Part shown: positions 8,328 to 18,547 of the stretch, one piece after another | Layout of the letters: each line of letters starts with the position of its first letter | Position numbering within the stretch: the stretch's first letter is position 1 | Assembly (NCBI RefSeq): GCF_015229955.1 | Contig: NZ_JAAKYZ010000001.1 | Location: 496,001-560,000, forward strand | Reading direction: 5' to 3' | Length of the DNA stretch: 64,000 nt | Source: Campylobacter concisus | GTDB taxonomy: Bacteria > Campylobacterota > Campylobacteria > Campylobacterales > Campylobacteraceae | Program-made: the position numbers and the translations under genes | Notes under the pieces: model-generated | What the model was told of the DNA's origin: nothing | Seen by the model: only the letters and a program-made list of their open reading frames with translations | Databases searched by the model: none

Positions 8328-8462
8328 ATGAAAAGGACTTATCAACCTCATAAAACCCCTAAAAAACGCACTCACGGCTTTCGCTTAAGAATGAAAACTA
8401 AAAATGGCCGAAAAGTAATAAACGCTAGACGTGCCAAAGGTAGAAAAAGATTGGCTGCTTAG
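8328..8462 (+). CDS. rpmH: 50S ribosomal protein L34
   Basis: The 44-residue protein starts [19 protein letters not shown] and ends GRKRLAA, the standard L34 sequence and length. L34 is a small basic protein of the large ribosomal subunit. The reading frame is open further upstream to 8208, but homology fixes the start at ATG 8328, preceded by AAGGA. Its stop overlaps the beginning of rnpA, in the conserved rpmH-rnpA arrangement. Confidence 0.97.
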   Translation: MKRTYQPHKTPKKRTHGFRLRMKTKNGRKVINARRAKGRKRLAA

Positions 8463-8785
8463 CTGGTTTTGAGTCGTTAAGCGGCTCAAAAGAATTCTCT
8501 CAAGTTTATAAAGAGGCTAGCAAGTGGCATTGTGATGCTTGCATTGTTTTTTATAAACCAACAAATGAAAAAAAAATAGCAGTAGTTGCTAGTAAAAAAG
8601 TAGGAAAAGCGGTAGTTAGAAATAGAGCTAAAAGACTTTTGAGAGCCGCTTTTTTTAACATTTCTAGTGAATTAAAAGATGGCACATATATTATGATCGC
8701 AAAAAATGGAATTACAGAAATTTCATTTGAAAAAATTTGTAAAAATTTAAGTTGGTCTACAAAAAAAATGGGATGTTTAAAATGA
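8450..8785 (+). CDS. rnpA: Ribonuclease P protein component
   Basis: RnpA binds the catalytic RNase P RNA and helps it process tRNA 5' ends. The frame encodes [18 protein letters not shown] and the RNA-binding box [15 protein letters not shown], unmistakable for RnpA, and ends at 8785, overlapping yidD by 4 bases. No ATG, GTG or TTG exists in frame upstream of the homologous region: the frame opens at 8444 after a TAG and the only plausible initiator is ATT at 8450, inside rpmH. I therefore call 8450 as the start (111 residues). The end is secure and the start is inferred. Confidence 0.85.
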   Translation: MGCLAGFESLSGSKEFSQVYKEASKWHCDACIVFYKPTNEKKIAVVASKKVGKAVVRNRAKRLLRAAFFNISSELKDGTYIMIAKNGITEISFEKICKNLSWSTKKMGCLK

Positions 8786-9123
8786 AAAAAATTGCGATTA
8801 AAGCTATCGCTTTTTATCAAAAATATATTTCCATACTTCTACCAAAAAGCTGTCGCTATTATCCGACTTGCTCACAATACGCGATTTGGGAATTTCAAAC
8901 AAATAGTTTTTTTTCTGCTTTTTTTGCAACCTTCATGCGAATTTTAAAATGTAATCAGCTTTTTAAAGGCGGTATCAACTACCCAATCATCTACAAAAAA
9001 TTTAACTTATGTTTTATATTTCAAAAAAGTGATACCAGAAATATAAATTTTTGGTTTATCCCTTGTCAGAATAGTAAATTTTATGTCGTAAAAGTATTAG
9101 ATAAATTAAAGGAAAAAAATTAA
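8782..9123 (+). CDS. yidD: Membrane protein insertion efficiency factor YidD
   Basis: A 113-residue protein with the YidD core IAFYQKYISILLPKSCRYYP followed by TCSQYAIWEF, containing the conserved CRYYPTCS motif. YidD is a small inner-membrane-associated protein that assists YidC-dependent insertion. The ATG at 8782 overlaps the rnpA stop and agrees with homology; a longer reading from 8752 would be rnpA sequence in another frame. The C-terminal part, after FNLCFIFQK, extends beyond the usual 70-85 residues of the family and looks lineage-specific. Confidence 0.93.
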   Translation: MKKIAIKAIAFYQKYISILLPKSCRYYPTCSQYAIWEFQTNSFFSAFFATFMRILKCNQLFKGGINYPIIYKKFNLCFIFQKSDTRNINFWFIPCQNSKFYVVKVLDKLKEKN

Positions 9124-9124
9124 A

Positions 9125-10678
9125 ATGGAACAGATGTCTATGCAAAAAAGGTTGCTTCTTGCAGCACTTTTATCTATTGTTTTTTTTATAGTGTATGATT
9201 TTTTTATGCCAAAAAGAGTGATACCTGAGCAAAACCAAACTACAATGTCTCAAACAATAGATCAAAATAAAGCTCCAAATATAAATCAAAATACACCAAA
9301 ATCAAATGAAAATTTAGCTTCAAATGAGATAATCGCTACGATCAAAGGTCAAAGCTACGAAGCAAAAATAGATAAGCTAGGAAGAATTTCAAAATTCTAT
9401 CTAACTGAAGATAAGTACAAAACAGAAGATGGTAACAAAATCGAGCTTGTTTCGCAAAATCCATTGCCACTTGAGCTTAGATTTAACGATAGCACTTTAA
9501 ATGCTGATGCTTTTAAGGTCGCATACAGAAGTGACGCTAGTGAGATAGATGCTAGCAGCGAGCCTAAAACTATAAAACTTACTCAAAGCTTATACGGCGT
9601 TACAGTCACAAAAAATATCAAATTTTACCCAAATGGTCGTTATGAGGTTGAAGTAAATTTAAGTAAAAGCGTTGATTATTTTATCACTCCTGGCTTTAGA
9701 CCAAATATCGCGGTAGATAGCTACACAGTTCATGGCGTTATGCTTAGGAATACAGACGATAGCCTAAACATCATAGAAGATGGTGATGCGAAAGAGGTTA
9801 AAAACTATGCAAATACTACAATAGCGGCCGCATCTGATAGATACTATACAACGCTATTTTACTCATTTGAAAAGCCATTTGAAGTAGCCGTAGACAAAGA
9901 TTCTAACAACAATCCTATTCTTTTTGTAAAGGCAAATAATAATTTAAAATTAGGCGCATATATCGGACCAAAAGAGCATAAAATTTTAAGCTCGATGGAC
10001 GAGAGACTAAATGATGTTATTGAGTATGGTTGGTTTACATTTATAGCAAAACCTATGTTTGCATTTTTAAATTTCTTGCATAACTATATTGGCAACTGGG
10101 GCTGGGCTATAGTTGTGCTAACACTTGTTATAAGGATAGTTTTATTCCCGCTTACATACAAGGGTATGCTATCTATGAATAAGCTTAAAGAGCTTGCTCC
10201 AAAGGTAAAAGAGCTTCAGACAAAATATAAAGATGATAAGCAAAAAATGCAAGTTCATATGATGGAGCTTTATAAAAAGCATGGTGCAAATCCAATGGGT
10301 GGTTGCTTGCCGATCTTGTTGCAAATCCCAGTATTTTTTGCAATCTACCGCGTCTTATTAAATGCGATCGAGCTAAAAGGTGCTCCTTGGATACTTTGGA
10401 TACACGATCTTTCAGTAATGGATCCATATTTTGTGTTACCTATCTTGATGGGGCTAACGATGTTTTTACAGCAAAAGCTTACACCAACGACATTTACTGA
10501 TCCTATGCAAGAAAAGGTGATGAAATTTTTACCTCTTATATTTACATTTTTCTTCGTGACATTCCCAGCTGGTCTTACACTTTACTGGTTTGTAAATAAC
10601 GTTTGCTCAGTTGTTCAGCAAGTATTTGTAAATAAACTTTTTGAAAAACATAAAAAAGCTACGGAGGTAAAGGCTTAA
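9125..10678 (+). CDS. yidC: Membrane protein insertase YidC
   Basis: A 517-residue YidC/Oxa1 insertase. It has an N-terminal membrane anchor (about residues 9-27), a large periplasmic domain typical of Gram-negative YidC (about 60-310), and a C-terminal Oxa1 core with about five helices, including GCLPILLQIPVFFAIYRVL and the FPAGLTLYWFVNN signature. It inserts proteins into the inner membrane alone or with SecYEG. Its stop overlaps the jag start by one base (TAATG), and it follows yidD directly. Confidence 0.97.
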   Translation: MEQMSMQKRLLLAALLSIVFFIVYDFFMPKRVIPEQNQTTMSQTIDQNKAPNINQNTPKSNENLASNEIIATIKGQSYEAKIDKLGRISKFYLTEDKYKTEDGNKIELVSQNPLPLELRFNDSTLNADAFKVAYRSDASEIDASSEPKTIKLTQSLYGVTVTKNIKFYPNGRYEVEVNLSKSVDYFITPGFRPNIAVDSYTVHGVMLRNTDDSLNIIEDGDAKEVKNYANTTIAAASDRYYTTLFYSFEKPFEVAVDKDSNNNPILFVKANNNLKLGAYIGPKEHKILSSMDERLNDVIEYGWFTFIAKPMFAFLNFLHNYIGNWGWAIVVLTLVIRIVLFPLTYKGMLSMNKLKELAPKVKELQTKYKDDKQKMQVHMMELYKKHGANPMGGCLPILLQIPVFFAIYRVLLNAIELKGAPWILWIHDLSVMDPYFVLPILMGLTMFLQQKLTPTTFTDPMQEKVMKFLPLIFTFFFVTFPAGLTLYWFVNNVCSVVQQVFVNKLFEKHKKATEVKA

Positions 10679-11739
10679 TGAAAATAGAAGCAAATACCCT
10701 TCAAGAGGCGTTTCAAAAGGCAGCTGAGCAGCTTAATTGCTCAGTAACTCAGCTTGATATAAAAGTTTTACAGCATCCAAGCAGTGGTTTTTTTGGATTT
10801 TTTAAAAGAAGTGTGATCATCGAAGCAAATTTAGAAAATCAGTCAAAACCACAACACAAGTCAAAAAATGATAAAAATTTTGTTAAAAAAAATGATGAGA
10901 ACGAGGCCGTAAAAGAAGATAAAAAGCAAGCTAAAAAACACGATCATAGTGATAAAAAGCGAGGCCCTAAAAAACATAGAGATGAAAAATGTGAAACTAA
11001 ATTTGAGCAAAAAGAGCATAAAAATGAAAAGTCAAATTTAAGTGAAAAAAATGAAGCTCTAGCTAAAGATGCGTTTGCTCAAAAGAGTGAAGAAGAAGCT
11101 GAACCGAGATATGTGATAAAGAGACTTGACGAGCCAAAAGAAATAAAGGAGCCACAAGCTAGCAAAAATGCTCCTAAAAATATTTTAGATAATTCTATTA
11201 TTGAAAATTTCAACCAAACTGATGAAGAGAGCGCACCTCAAGCTTTACCAAAAGAGAAAAAAGAGAAAGTTGTAATCGACTTTGATAAAATTTTACCTGA
11301 GATAAAAGATGGCATGAACCGTCTTTTTAAGGCAAGTTGTTTTGATATTAGTAAAATTGAAGTTAGCAAATTTGACGATGAAACGGTGCTTATAGAGCTT
11401 GATGGAGCTGATGCGGCTCTACTTATAGGTAAAGAAGGTTATAGGTATAAAGCGATATCTTACATGCTTTATAACTGGCTAAACTCAAAATACAACCTTG
11501 CTATCCGCCTTGAAATCGCGCAATTTTTGCAAAATCAAGAAGCGATGATGGATCAATATCTAAATGGCGTGATCGAGCGTGTGCAAAATAGTGGCAGAGC
11601 TCAAACAAAGCCACTTGACGGGGTTTTGGTCAAGATCGCACTTGAGAAGCTCCGCGAAAAATTTCCAGATAAATATGTCGGCATAAAAAGTGGCAATGAC
11701 GGCAAATTTGTCGTTGTAAATGACTTTTTCAAAAAATGA
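10678..11739 (+). CDS. jag: Jag/SpoIIIJ-associated RNA-binding protein (Jag_N-KH-R3H)
   Basis: A 353-residue cytoplasmic protein. Residues 1-55 form a Jag_N domain ([16 protein letters not shown], then [10 protein letters not shown]); residues 58-195 are a long, highly charged Lys/Glu/Asp/Asn low-complexity linker; a KH domain with [16 protein letters not shown] and a C-terminal R3H-like region follow. Such proteins bind RNA and are almost always encoded beside yidC. The linker is unusually long. The gene overlaps both yidC (1 base) and mnmE (4 bases), which implies strong translational coupling. Confidence 0.92.
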   Translation: MKIEANTLQEAFQKAAEQLNCSVTQLDIKVLQHPSSGFFGFFKRSVIIEANLENQSKPQHKSKNDKNFVKKNDENEAVKEDKKQAKKHDHSDKKRGPKKHRDEKCETKFEQKEHKNEKSNLSEKNEALAKDAFAQKSEEEAEPRYVIKRLDEPKEIKEPQASKNAPKNILDNSIIENFNQTDEESAPQALPKEKKEKVVIDFDKILPEIKDGMNRLFKASCFDISKIEVSKFDDETVLIELDGADAALLIGKEGYRYKAISYMLYNWLNSKYNLAIRLEIAQFLQNQEAMMDQYLNGVIERVQNSGRAQTKPLDGVLVKIALEKLREKFPDKYVGIKSGNDGKFVVVNDFFKK

Positions 11740-13061
11740 GTGAAACTATCGTAGCCCTTGCCACAGCTTATGGCATCGGCTCAGTTTCTATCGTAAGGCT
11801 TAGCGGCAAGGACGCCCTAGCTATCTCTTTAAAACTCCTTAAACTTTCAAATTTAGAGCCAAGATACGCAAAACTAGCCAAAATATACTCCCTTGATGAT
11901 GAAATTTTAGACGAAGGCATCGTTATATATTTTAAAGCTCCAGCAAGCTTTACAGGCGAGGATATCGTCGAATTTCAAACTCATGGTGGCGTGATGGTGA
12001 GCGAGAGAATTTTAAACGAGTTAATAAAGGCTGGTGCGAGGCTTGCTATGCCAGGCGAGTTTAGTAAGCGAGCATTTTTAAATGGCAAGATGGATCTAGC
12101 TAAGGCTGAGGCTATGCAAGGGCTCATCACTTCAAAAAGCGAGATCGCTGCTAAAATTTTGACTCGCCAGATGCAAGGCGATCTTAGTAAATTTGTAGGA
12201 GAGATCAGAAGCGAAGTTGTAAAAACTCTTGCCTTTGTTGAGACAATGATTGATTATGCTGATGATGATCTGCCTACAAATTTGCTTGAGCAGATCAAGC
12301 AGATGCTTTTAAAAAATAGCGAGAAGCTAGAGCGCATAGCCACACTTAGCGAGCAAAGAAGAGGACTGATAGATGGCTTTAAGATCGCTATCGTTGGTAA
12401 GCCAAATGTTGGCAAAAGCTCTATTTTAAACTCATTTTTGGCATACGAGAGGGCGATCGTTAGTGACGAAGCTGGCACTACTAGGGACAGGATAGAAGAA
12501 AATTTTAAGATCGGCTCACATCTAGTTCGTATAATAGATACCGCTGGCATCAGAAAAGATGCTGGGAAGATCGAGCAAATCGGTATAAACTATTCTATTT
12601 CTGCCATAAACGAAGCTGACATTATCCTGGCTGTCTTTGATGGCTCAAACCCAAGCGATGAGCAAGACAAAGATATAATTAGGCTCGTTTCTAGCTCAAA
12701 CAAAAAAGCCTTTTTTATCTTAAACAAAAGCGATCTGGCGTTTAAATTTGACATAGAGCTAGAGGGTGCTATCAAAATTTCAGCAAAAACCGATACAAGT
12801 GTAGTTTTAAAAGAGCTTGAAAACTATCTCAAAATGCAAGATACTGATGAGATCATGCTAAGCTCAAACCGCCAAATTTTAAGCTGTAAAGAGGCAAGCG
12901 AGGCTTTAAAAAGAGCGTTTTTGAGGCTCAGCGAAGATGAACTAGAAATTTTTGCTTATGAGCTAAATAGTGCGATAAATGCGCTTGCAAGTATCACAAA
13001 GCCATTTGAAAGAAGTGAAATTTTAGATGAGATGTTTAGCCATTTTTGTTTAGGAAAATGA
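11736..13061 (+). CDS. mnmE: tRNA modification GTPase MnmE
   Basis: MnmE works with MnmG to add a carboxymethylaminomethyl group to the wobble uridine of certain tRNAs. The 441-residue protein has the N-terminal folate-binding domain, a GTPase domain inserted in a helical domain with P-loop GKPNVGKS (about residue 221), DTAG and NKSD motifs, and the obligatory C-terminal CLGK. All key motifs are intact. The ATG overlaps the jag stop by 4 bases, and this is probably the last gene of the rpmH operon. Confidence 0.97.
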   Translation: MSETIVALATAYGIGSVSIVRLSGKDALAISLKLLKLSNLEPRYAKLAKIYSLDDEILDEGIVIYFKAPASFTGEDIVEFQTHGGVMVSERILNELIKAGARLAMPGEFSKRAFLNGKMDLAKAEAMQGLITSKSEIAAKILTRQMQGDLSKFVGEIRSEVVKTLAFVETMIDYADDDLPTNLLEQIKQMLLKNSEKLERIATLSEQRRGLIDGFKIAIVGKPNVGKSSILNSFLAYERAIVSDEAGTTRDRIEENFKIGSHLVRIIDTAGIRKDAGKIEQIGINYSISAINEADIILAVFDGSNPSDEQDKDIIRLVSSSNKKAFFILNKSDLAFKFDIELEGAIKISAKTDTSVVLKELENYLKMQDTDEIMLSSNRQILSCKEASEALKRAFLRLSEDELEIFAYELNSAINALASITKPFERSEILDEMFSHFCLGK

Positions 13062-13103
13062 TAGTTTTTTTGGTTAAAATTTTCGTTTTTTAAAGGAGAT
13101 ACG

Positions 13104-13691
13104 ATGAAAATTTTACTTATAAATGGCGGTAAAAAATTTGCCCACTCAGATGGTAGACTAAATCAAACACTTCACGACCTTGCATGCGAGAAGCTCGCAA
13201 AAATGGGTCACTAGATAAAGCAAACTGTGATAGATCAAGGCTATGATATCGAGGCTGAAGTTGAGAAATTTCTCTGGATGGAAGCGGTAGTTTGGCAGAT
13301 GCCAGCTTGGTGGATGGGTGAGCCTTGGATAGTGAAAAAATACATCGACGAGGTCTTTACTGCAGGTCATGGCAAGCTTTATACGAGTGATGGCAGGAAT
13401 AGGGCGGATCCAACTAAAAACTATGGCAAAGGTGGCTTGCTAAATGAAAAGAAATTTATGCTAAGCCTTACTTGGAATGCCCCAGCTGAGGCATTTAGCG
13501 ATCCAAATGAGTTTTTTGATGCACGTGGGATCGATGGAGTTTACTTTCATTTTAGAAAGGCAAATGAGTTTTTGGGCATGAATCCGCTTCCATATTTTAT
13601 GTGCAATGATGTGATCAAGATGCCAGATGTGCCAAGATACCTAAAAGAGTACGAAGCGCATCTTGAAAAAGTTTTTAAAAATACGAAATAG
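13104..13691 (+). pseudogene. MdaB-like NADPH quinone reductase interrupted by an amber codon
   Basis: From ATG 13104 (AAAGGAG upstream) the frame reads MKILLINGGKKFAHSDGRLN, the flavodoxin-like FMN loop of MdaB/NQO-type quinone reductases. It meets TAG at 13212-13214 and then continues in the same frame through IKQTVIDQGYDIEAEVEKF and WQMPAWWMGEPWIVKKYIDE to 13691. The full 195-codon length fits MdaB, a cytoplasmic flavoprotein that reduces quinones and protects against oxidative stress. One substitution (for example GAG to TAG) explains the break; it may be a genuine pseudogene or a sequencing error. A GTG at 13227 could restart translation but would lose the FMN loop. Confidence 0.8.
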
Positions 13692-13726
13692 AAATTTAAA
13701 CTAGAAACAAAACTGCAAATATAAAT

Positions 13727-13778
13727 AAAAGTGGCAATAAAATAGCTACGAGCTAGGTTTTAAGATTTTGCCACTTTT
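13727..13778 (+). terminator. Terminator hairpin after the mdaB-like pseudogene
   Basis: AAAAGTGGCAA and TTGCCACTTTT form a perfect 11-bp stem with a 30-base loop, ending in a T run. It lies in the 271-bp gap before purL, which otherwise shows no gene. Confidence 0.5.
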
Positions 13779-13962
13779 TATTACTATGCTAGCAAAAATA
13801 AAACACTGGCATAAATTTTAAAATGCTAATATAAAAAGGCCTTATCAAAGTAGGCAAAATTCTCTCAATAATGCTTTATTCTGCTAAATTTCAAAAGGCT
13901 TTTTAGTAACTTTTTATAAGCAAGATTGTAAAATGGCTTAAAATTCTTAAAAGGTTACATCA

Positions 13963-16152
13963 ATGGATAAAGCTACCATACAAGCACATAAAATCAGCGA
14001 TGAAGAGTATGAAGAGATCTTAAAAATTTTAGGACGTGAGCCAAATTTACTAGAGCTTGGCATATTTTCAGCGATGTGGAGTGAGCACTGCAGCTATAAA
14101 TCAAGTAAAAAATACCTAAACGGCTTTCCGACAAAAGCTCCTTGGGTCATCCAAGGACCTGGTGAAAATGCCGGCGTCATCGACGTTGGAGACGGGGTTG
14201 CGGCTGTGTTTAAAATGGAGAGTCACAACCACCCAAGCTTTATCGAGCCGTTTCAAGGCGCTGCCACTGGCGTTGGTGGAATTTTAAGAGATGTCTTTAC
14301 TATGGGTGCAAGAGTTGTTGCGAATATGAACTCGCTTCGTTTTGGCGAGATAAGAGGCGAGAGCGAGCTGGCTAAAAAACATAGATACCTACTAAAAGGA
14401 AGTGTCGCTGGCATAGGACACTATGGTAACTGCATGGGTATCCCAACGATCGGTGGCGAAACCACATTTGATCCTAGCTTTAATGGCAATATCCTAATCA
14501 ACGCCTTTGCGCTTGGTCTTTGCAAAAGTGATGAAATTTTCTACGGCAAAGCTGAAGGTGTGGGCAACCCAGTCATTTACGTGGGCTCAAAGACCGGCAG
14601 AGACGGACTTGGTGGCGCTGTTATGGCGAGCGATAGCTTTAACGACGAAAACAAATCACTTCGCCCAACGGTGCAAGTGGGCGATCCATTTGCGGAGAAG
14701 CTACTTATGGAAGCGTGCTTAGAGCTCTTTAAAAAAGACTACATCATAGGCATCCAAGATATGGGCGCAGCAGGACTAACAAGCTCTAGCTTTGAGATGG
14801 CTGGCAGAAGCGGTAGCGGCATGAAAATGTATCTAGACCGCGTGCCGATGCGCGAAGTTGGTATGACGCCTTATGAGCTAATGCTAAGTGAGTCTCAAGA
14901 GCGTATGCTAATATGTGCCAAAAAGGGCTATGAGCAAAAGGTGCTTGAAATTTTTAGAAAATGGGACCTTGACGCTGAGATCATTGGCGAGGTCACAGGT
15001 AGCGGCGTGATGCAGCTTTATTGGCACGGTGAGCTTGCAGGTGAAATCCCTATTGGCCCACTTAGCGAGGCAGCTCCGGTGCTTGATCGCCCAGTCGCAC
15101 GTCCAAAATACCTTGATGAGATAGTAAATTTACAAATACCAAATAATGTTGATAACAAAAGCGCATTTTTCAAGCTTTTAAAAGAGCCTGAAGTGCTAAA
15201 TAAAAGCTTCATCTACGATCAATACGACGCAAATATTCAGACAAATACTATAAAACAGCCTGGGCACTTAGGCGCTGCAAGTATTAGAGTAAAAGGCACT
15301 AAAAAGGCCGTCTCTATGGCTGCGCAGTGCGATCCTAGAGCAAATTTCGTTGATCCTAAAATTGGCGCTGCAAGAGCGGTCGCGGCAGCTGGCAGAAAAG
15401 TAGCGATGAGCGGTGCTGTGCCACTTGCGATCACTGACTGCCTAAACTATGGCAACCCGCAAAATCCAGAGGTAATGTGGCAGTTTAAAGAGGGATGTGA
15501 AGGCATAAAAGAGGCTTGCCGTGAGCTAAATACACCAGTCGTGAGTGGCAACGTGAGCCTCTATAACGACACTGACGGCGTGAGCGTCTATCCGACACCA
15601 GCCATCGTAACAGTTGGCGTCAATGAAGATACAAATTTAAATCTAAAAAGTACATTTTTAAGCGAGGGTAGGGCGATTTACTTGCTTGGCGAGACAAGTG
15701 GAGAATTTGTAGCTTCACTTTACGCAAAGGCGCTATTTAACGTGGTTGGCGGAAAGCTAAAAGAGGTTGATTATAAAGCTGAGCGAGCTCTTTGGGATCT
15801 AGTGATCGAAGCAAATAAAGAACAAATTTTAGAGTTTGCAAATAGCGTAGGCGTAGGCGGTCTTGCTATCACGCTAGCAAAAATGGCTAGCATCTCAAAC
15901 ATCGGTATAAACTGCGAGGTGAAATTTAAAGAGCCAAATTTCATCTTTGATGAAAGCTTTTCAAGAGCAGTCGTAGGAGTAAAAGACGAGGCTAAATTTG
16001 AAACACTTGCTGCTAAATTTGGCGTAAAATTTGAAAAAATTGGCGTTAGTGGTGGCAGAAGATTTAAACTAAATGATATCGATGAGAGCGTGGATGAGAT
16101 AAGAGAAATTTATCTAAATGAGTTTGCAAAAATCGTTAGAAAAGAGGATTAA
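13963..16152 (+). CDS. purL: Phosphoribosylformylglycinamidine synthase subunit PurL (small type)
   Basis: PurL converts FGAR to FGAM with ATP and ammonia in step 4 of purine synthesis. The 729-residue length shows it is the small form that needs separate PurS and PurQ subunits, neither of which is in this window. Motifs include [18 protein letters not shown] near the N-terminus, the nucleotide-binding [19 protein letters not shown] and [10 protein letters not shown], and paired AIRS-like domains. A TGTAAAAT -10-like element lies about 30 bases upstream. It is 3 bases from the protease-like gene downstream. Confidence 0.97.
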   Translation: MDKATIQAHKISDEEYEEILKILGREPNLLELGIFSAMWSEHCSYKSSKKYLNGFPTKAPWVIQGPGENAGVIDVGDGVAAVFKMESHNHPSFIEPFQGAATGVGGILRDVFTMGARVVANMNSLRFGEIRGESELAKKHRYLLKGSVAGIGHYGNCMGIPTIGGETTFDPSFNGNILINAFALGLCKSDEIFYGKAEGVGNPVIYVGSKTGRDGLGGAVMASDSFNDENKSLRPTVQVGDPFAEKLLMEACLELFKKDYIIGIQDMGAAGLTSSSFEMAGRSGSGMKMYLDRVPMREVGMTPYELMLSESQERMLICAKKGYEQKVLEIFRKWDLDAEIIGEVTGSGVMQLYWHGELAGEIPIGPLSEAAPVLDRPVARPKYLDEIVNLQIPNNVDNKSAFFKLLKEPEVLNKSFIYDQYDANIQTNTIKQPGHLGAASIRVKGTKKAVSMAAQCDPRANFVDPKIGAARAVAAAGRKVAMSGAVPLAITDCLNYGNPQNPEVMWQFKEGCEGIKEACRELNTPVVSGNVSLYNDTDGVSVYPTPAIVTVGVNEDTNLNLKSTFLSEGRAIYLLGETSGEFVASLYAKALFNVVGGKLKEVDYKAERALWDLVIEANKEQILEFANSVGVGGLAITLAKMASISNIGINCEVKFKEPNFIFDESFSRAVVGVKDEAKFETLAAKFGVKFEKIGVSGGRRFKLNDIDESVDEIREIYLNEFAKIVRKED

Positions 16153-16155
16153 GAA

Positions 16156-17217
16156 ATGGCTTTGAAAAAGGGCAAGGTCGCTGAGGCTGAAAATGAGCAA
16201 AAGGAAGCAGAACAAGTTGAAAAGCGAGGCGTAGCAAAACCGCCGGTGCTTTTTAGTAAGACACAAAATTTAATAAAATCAATCGAAAAAAGACTAAATG
16301 CTACTTTGATAACTTACTATAATTCAAATGCTGGTAGCGTTTGTGGCAATGACGCGAGTGCTATGTATGAAATTTTAAAGGGTAAAAAGATAGATACTGC
16401 TTATCTTTTTATAAAAAGTGATGGCGGAAGCGGTATCGCCGCTCTTAGGATCATCACCACACTTAGAAATTACTGCAAAAATTTAATAGCCCTAATACCT
16501 GCAAACTGTGCCTCAGCTGCTACCATGATGGCACTTGGTGCAAATGAGATCGTCATGGGCCCACTTGCCTATCTAACGCCTGTTGATACTTCACTCAAAC
16601 ACGAGCTTAGTCCGACAAATAAAGGCAATGAGCTTGTGAGTGTTTCGATGGACGAACTTAGTCGTGTGGTCAAGCTTTGGAAGGAACAAGATAAAGATAG
16701 GCCAAACGACACAAACCCTTATAATTCGCTATATGAGTATATCCATCCGCTGGTTTTTGGTGCGGTTGATCGTGCTAGCTCGCTATCGCTTAAGATTTGC
16801 ACCGAGCTTCTTAGGTATCACATCGAGGATGATAAAAAGATTGTAGAAATTTCTGAAAGGCTAAATGGTGACTACCCAGCTCATGAATATCCAATCCTAT
16901 TTAGAGAGGCGCACGAGATCGGCCTGCATGTCAAGAAAATGGACGATGATCTTAACGAGATGCTTCAGGAGCTAACACTGCTTTACTCGGAGATGGGACA
17001 GCGCGCCTTTACCGACTACGATGAGAACAGCTATCACGATAACAACATCGCAAACATCATCGAGACAAACGGCAAGCAAATTTACTATCAGATCGATAAA
17101 GACTGGTTTTATCGTCCTGAGGAGCGCCGCTGGAACGTGATGAACGACGAGAGCTCGTGGCGCAAAAATGAGCTAGTAAATGGCAAGATAAAAAATACAA
17201 TCTATCACTTGTGGTAA
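16156..17217 (+). CDS. ClpP/crotonase-fold serine protease-like protein (SDH_sah/SppA-like)
   Basis: A 353-residue cytoplasmic protein. The region IDTAYLFIKSDGGSGIAALR followed by ALIPANCASAATMMALGANE matches the Clp-fold serine proteinase family related to SppA: SDGGSG forms the oxyanion region and the serine in NCASAATMMALG (about residue 118) is the expected nucleophile. The N-terminus is a charged, low-complexity tail. The C-terminal third (about 240-353) is acidic and aromatic with no family I recognise. No signal peptide or membrane anchor is seen. It sits 3 bases after purL and 1 base before the TerB-J gene. Confidence 0.72.
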   Translation: MALKKGKVAEAENEQKEAEQVEKRGVAKPPVLFSKTQNLIKSIEKRLNATLITYYNSNAGSVCGNDASAMYEILKGKKIDTAYLFIKSDGGSGIAALRIITTLRNYCKNLIALIPANCASAATMMALGANEIVMGPLAYLTPVDTSLKHELSPTNKGNELVSVSMDELSRVVKLWKEQDKDRPNDTNPYNSLYEYIHPLVFGAVDRASSLSLKICTELLRYHIEDDKKIVEISERLNGDYPAHEYPILFREAHEIGLHVKKMDDDLNEMLQELTLLYSEMGQRAFTDYDENSYHDNNIANIIETNGKQIYYQIDKDWFYRPEERRWNVMNDESSWRKNELVNGKIKNTIYHLW

Positions 17218-17218
17218 T

Positions 17219-17953
17219 ATGTCTGGAGTCTTGTTTTTACTGATATTAGGCGGTGCGATATTTTTATTTATGAATGTCCAAATAGGTAGTAACCGCAAGA
17301 AACAAGCAAATGTAGATGAGGCTAAATTTCTAGTCTCACTGCTTGCAAAAGTCGCTAAAAGTGACGGCAGAGTTAGCGAGCTAGAGGCTAGGCTGATCAC
17401 TCAAGTGCTAGATGATCTAAGCCAAAAAGTTAGCGGTGTTAGCGGCGTGCGCGAGTATCTAAAGGAGGTTTATAACAGCCAAAAAGAAAATGTAGATAAC
17501 GCCTATGAAACCGCCAGAAACTACAAGCGCGCCTTTAATCTAAACTACGATACCTGCGTGGCTAGGCTTACTTTTTTTCTAAATTTAGCCTACATAGACG
17601 GAGAATTTAATAAAAGCGAGCAAGATGTTATAAGAAATATCGCTTATGGATTTGGCATCGATAAAGAGACGCTTGATGAGATAATCTTTAAATTTGATAG
17701 CTTTTATGGCTCGAGATTTGGAGCGGATCACGATGAGATGAACCAAGAAAACGATGCATTTGAGGTTTTAGGACTTAGCAAAAATGCAAGCCTTGATGAG
17801 GTAAAGGCTCGCTACAAAGAGCTTGTGAGGCAGTATCACCCTGACATTTTGATGGGCAGAGGCGAGAGCAAAGAGGTGATAGAGCGCTCGACTAAGAAGC
17901 TTCAGGAGATAAATGAGGCTTATGGGCGATTAAAAGAGAAATTTGGAGTTTAG
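17219..17953 (+). CDS. Membrane-anchored TerB plus J-domain protein (DjlA-like)
   Basis: A 244-residue protein with an N-terminal transmembrane segment (GVLFLLILGGAIFLFMNV), a TerB-like helical domain (about residues 35-160, including AKSDGRVSELEARLI and LAYIDGEFNKSEQDVI), and a C-terminal J domain with the HPD motif (YHPDILMGRG). This is the DjlA architecture: a co-chaperone that recruits DnaK to the membrane surface. It lies between the protease-like gene and an exported protein in a tight run leading to purH, and I recall a DnaJ-like gene between purL and purH in C. jejuni. Confidence 0.88.
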   Translation: MSGVLFLLILGGAIFLFMNVQIGSNRKKQANVDEAKFLVSLLAKVAKSDGRVSELEARLITQVLDDLSQKVSGVSGVREYLKEVYNSQKENVDNAYETARNYKRAFNLNYDTCVARLTFFLNLAYIDGEFNKSEQDVIRNIAYGFGIDKETLDEIIFKFDSFYGSRFGADHDEMNQENDAFEVLGLSKNASLDEVKARYKELVRQYHPDILMGRGESKEVIERSTKKLQEINEAYGRLKEKFGV

Positions 17954-18526
17954 ATGAAGAAATTTATTATTTTGCTGCTAGCGGTGGCTGGCTTTTGTAA
18001 TGATTTTAAAGTGGTAAATATCGATGGAAAAGAGATAAAATTTAAGCTTACACAAAGCGAGCTTTATCAAGATCAAAAGTTAGTCATCAGCAACTACGAT
18101 GTTAAAGATAGCAATGTGAGCATAATATTTGTCGACAAAGATGGCAACAAGAGCGACATTATGTCAGTTCAAGCAAAAAAATTAAATGAAATTAGTGAGT
18201 ATATCTTTTCGTATGATCGCGGCATAAAGGTGATGAAATTTAGCTCGAAAAAGCCGATATGCGAGGCGCTTGAGAAAGAGGAGCCTATAAATTTAAGCGT
18301 ATTAGATGCAAGATATTTTGATGGCAATCAAATTTCAAGCTATGCCTTTAGCGTTGATATTGTTGGTCAAAAGCGTGAAAACTTTGTAGAGAGAAAAGAC
18401 TATTATATAGATGCAGCTGCAAATGTTATGGTTACGCTAGAAGCCTTATCGATAAAGAATATCGCAAAAGATATAAAAATGGGGCAGCTTCTGCTTGCAA
18501 AAGGTATGTGTTTAACAAAAAGATAA
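17954..18526 (+). CDS. Exported protein of unknown function
   Basis: A 190-residue protein beginning with a signal peptide (MKKFIILLLAVAGFCNDF). The mature part looks like a compact beta-rich periplasmic domain (KVVNIDGKEIKFKLTQ) with two cysteines, at KPICEAL and KGMCLTK, that could pair in the periplasm. I do not recognise a family. The ATG follows the previous stop directly, so it is cotranscribed with the TerB-J gene and probably with purH. Confidence 0.6.
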   Translation: MKKFIILLLAVAGFCNDFKVVNIDGKEIKFKLTQSELYQDQKLVISNYDVKDSNVSIIFVDKDGNKSDIMSVQAKKLNEISEYIFSYDRGIKVMKFSSKKPICEALEKEEPINLSVLDARYFDGNQISSYAFSVDIVGQKRENFVERKDYYIDAAANVMVTLEALSIKNIAKDIKMGQLLLAKGMCLTKR

Positions 18527-18547
18527 AAATTTAATAAAGGAGAAAAA

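Noticed and set aside
13227-13691. Treating the downstream half of the mdaB-like frame as an independent gene from GTG 13227
   Set aside because: It would lack the FMN-binding N-terminus, and the upstream half is in the same frame, so a broken gene is the simpler reading.
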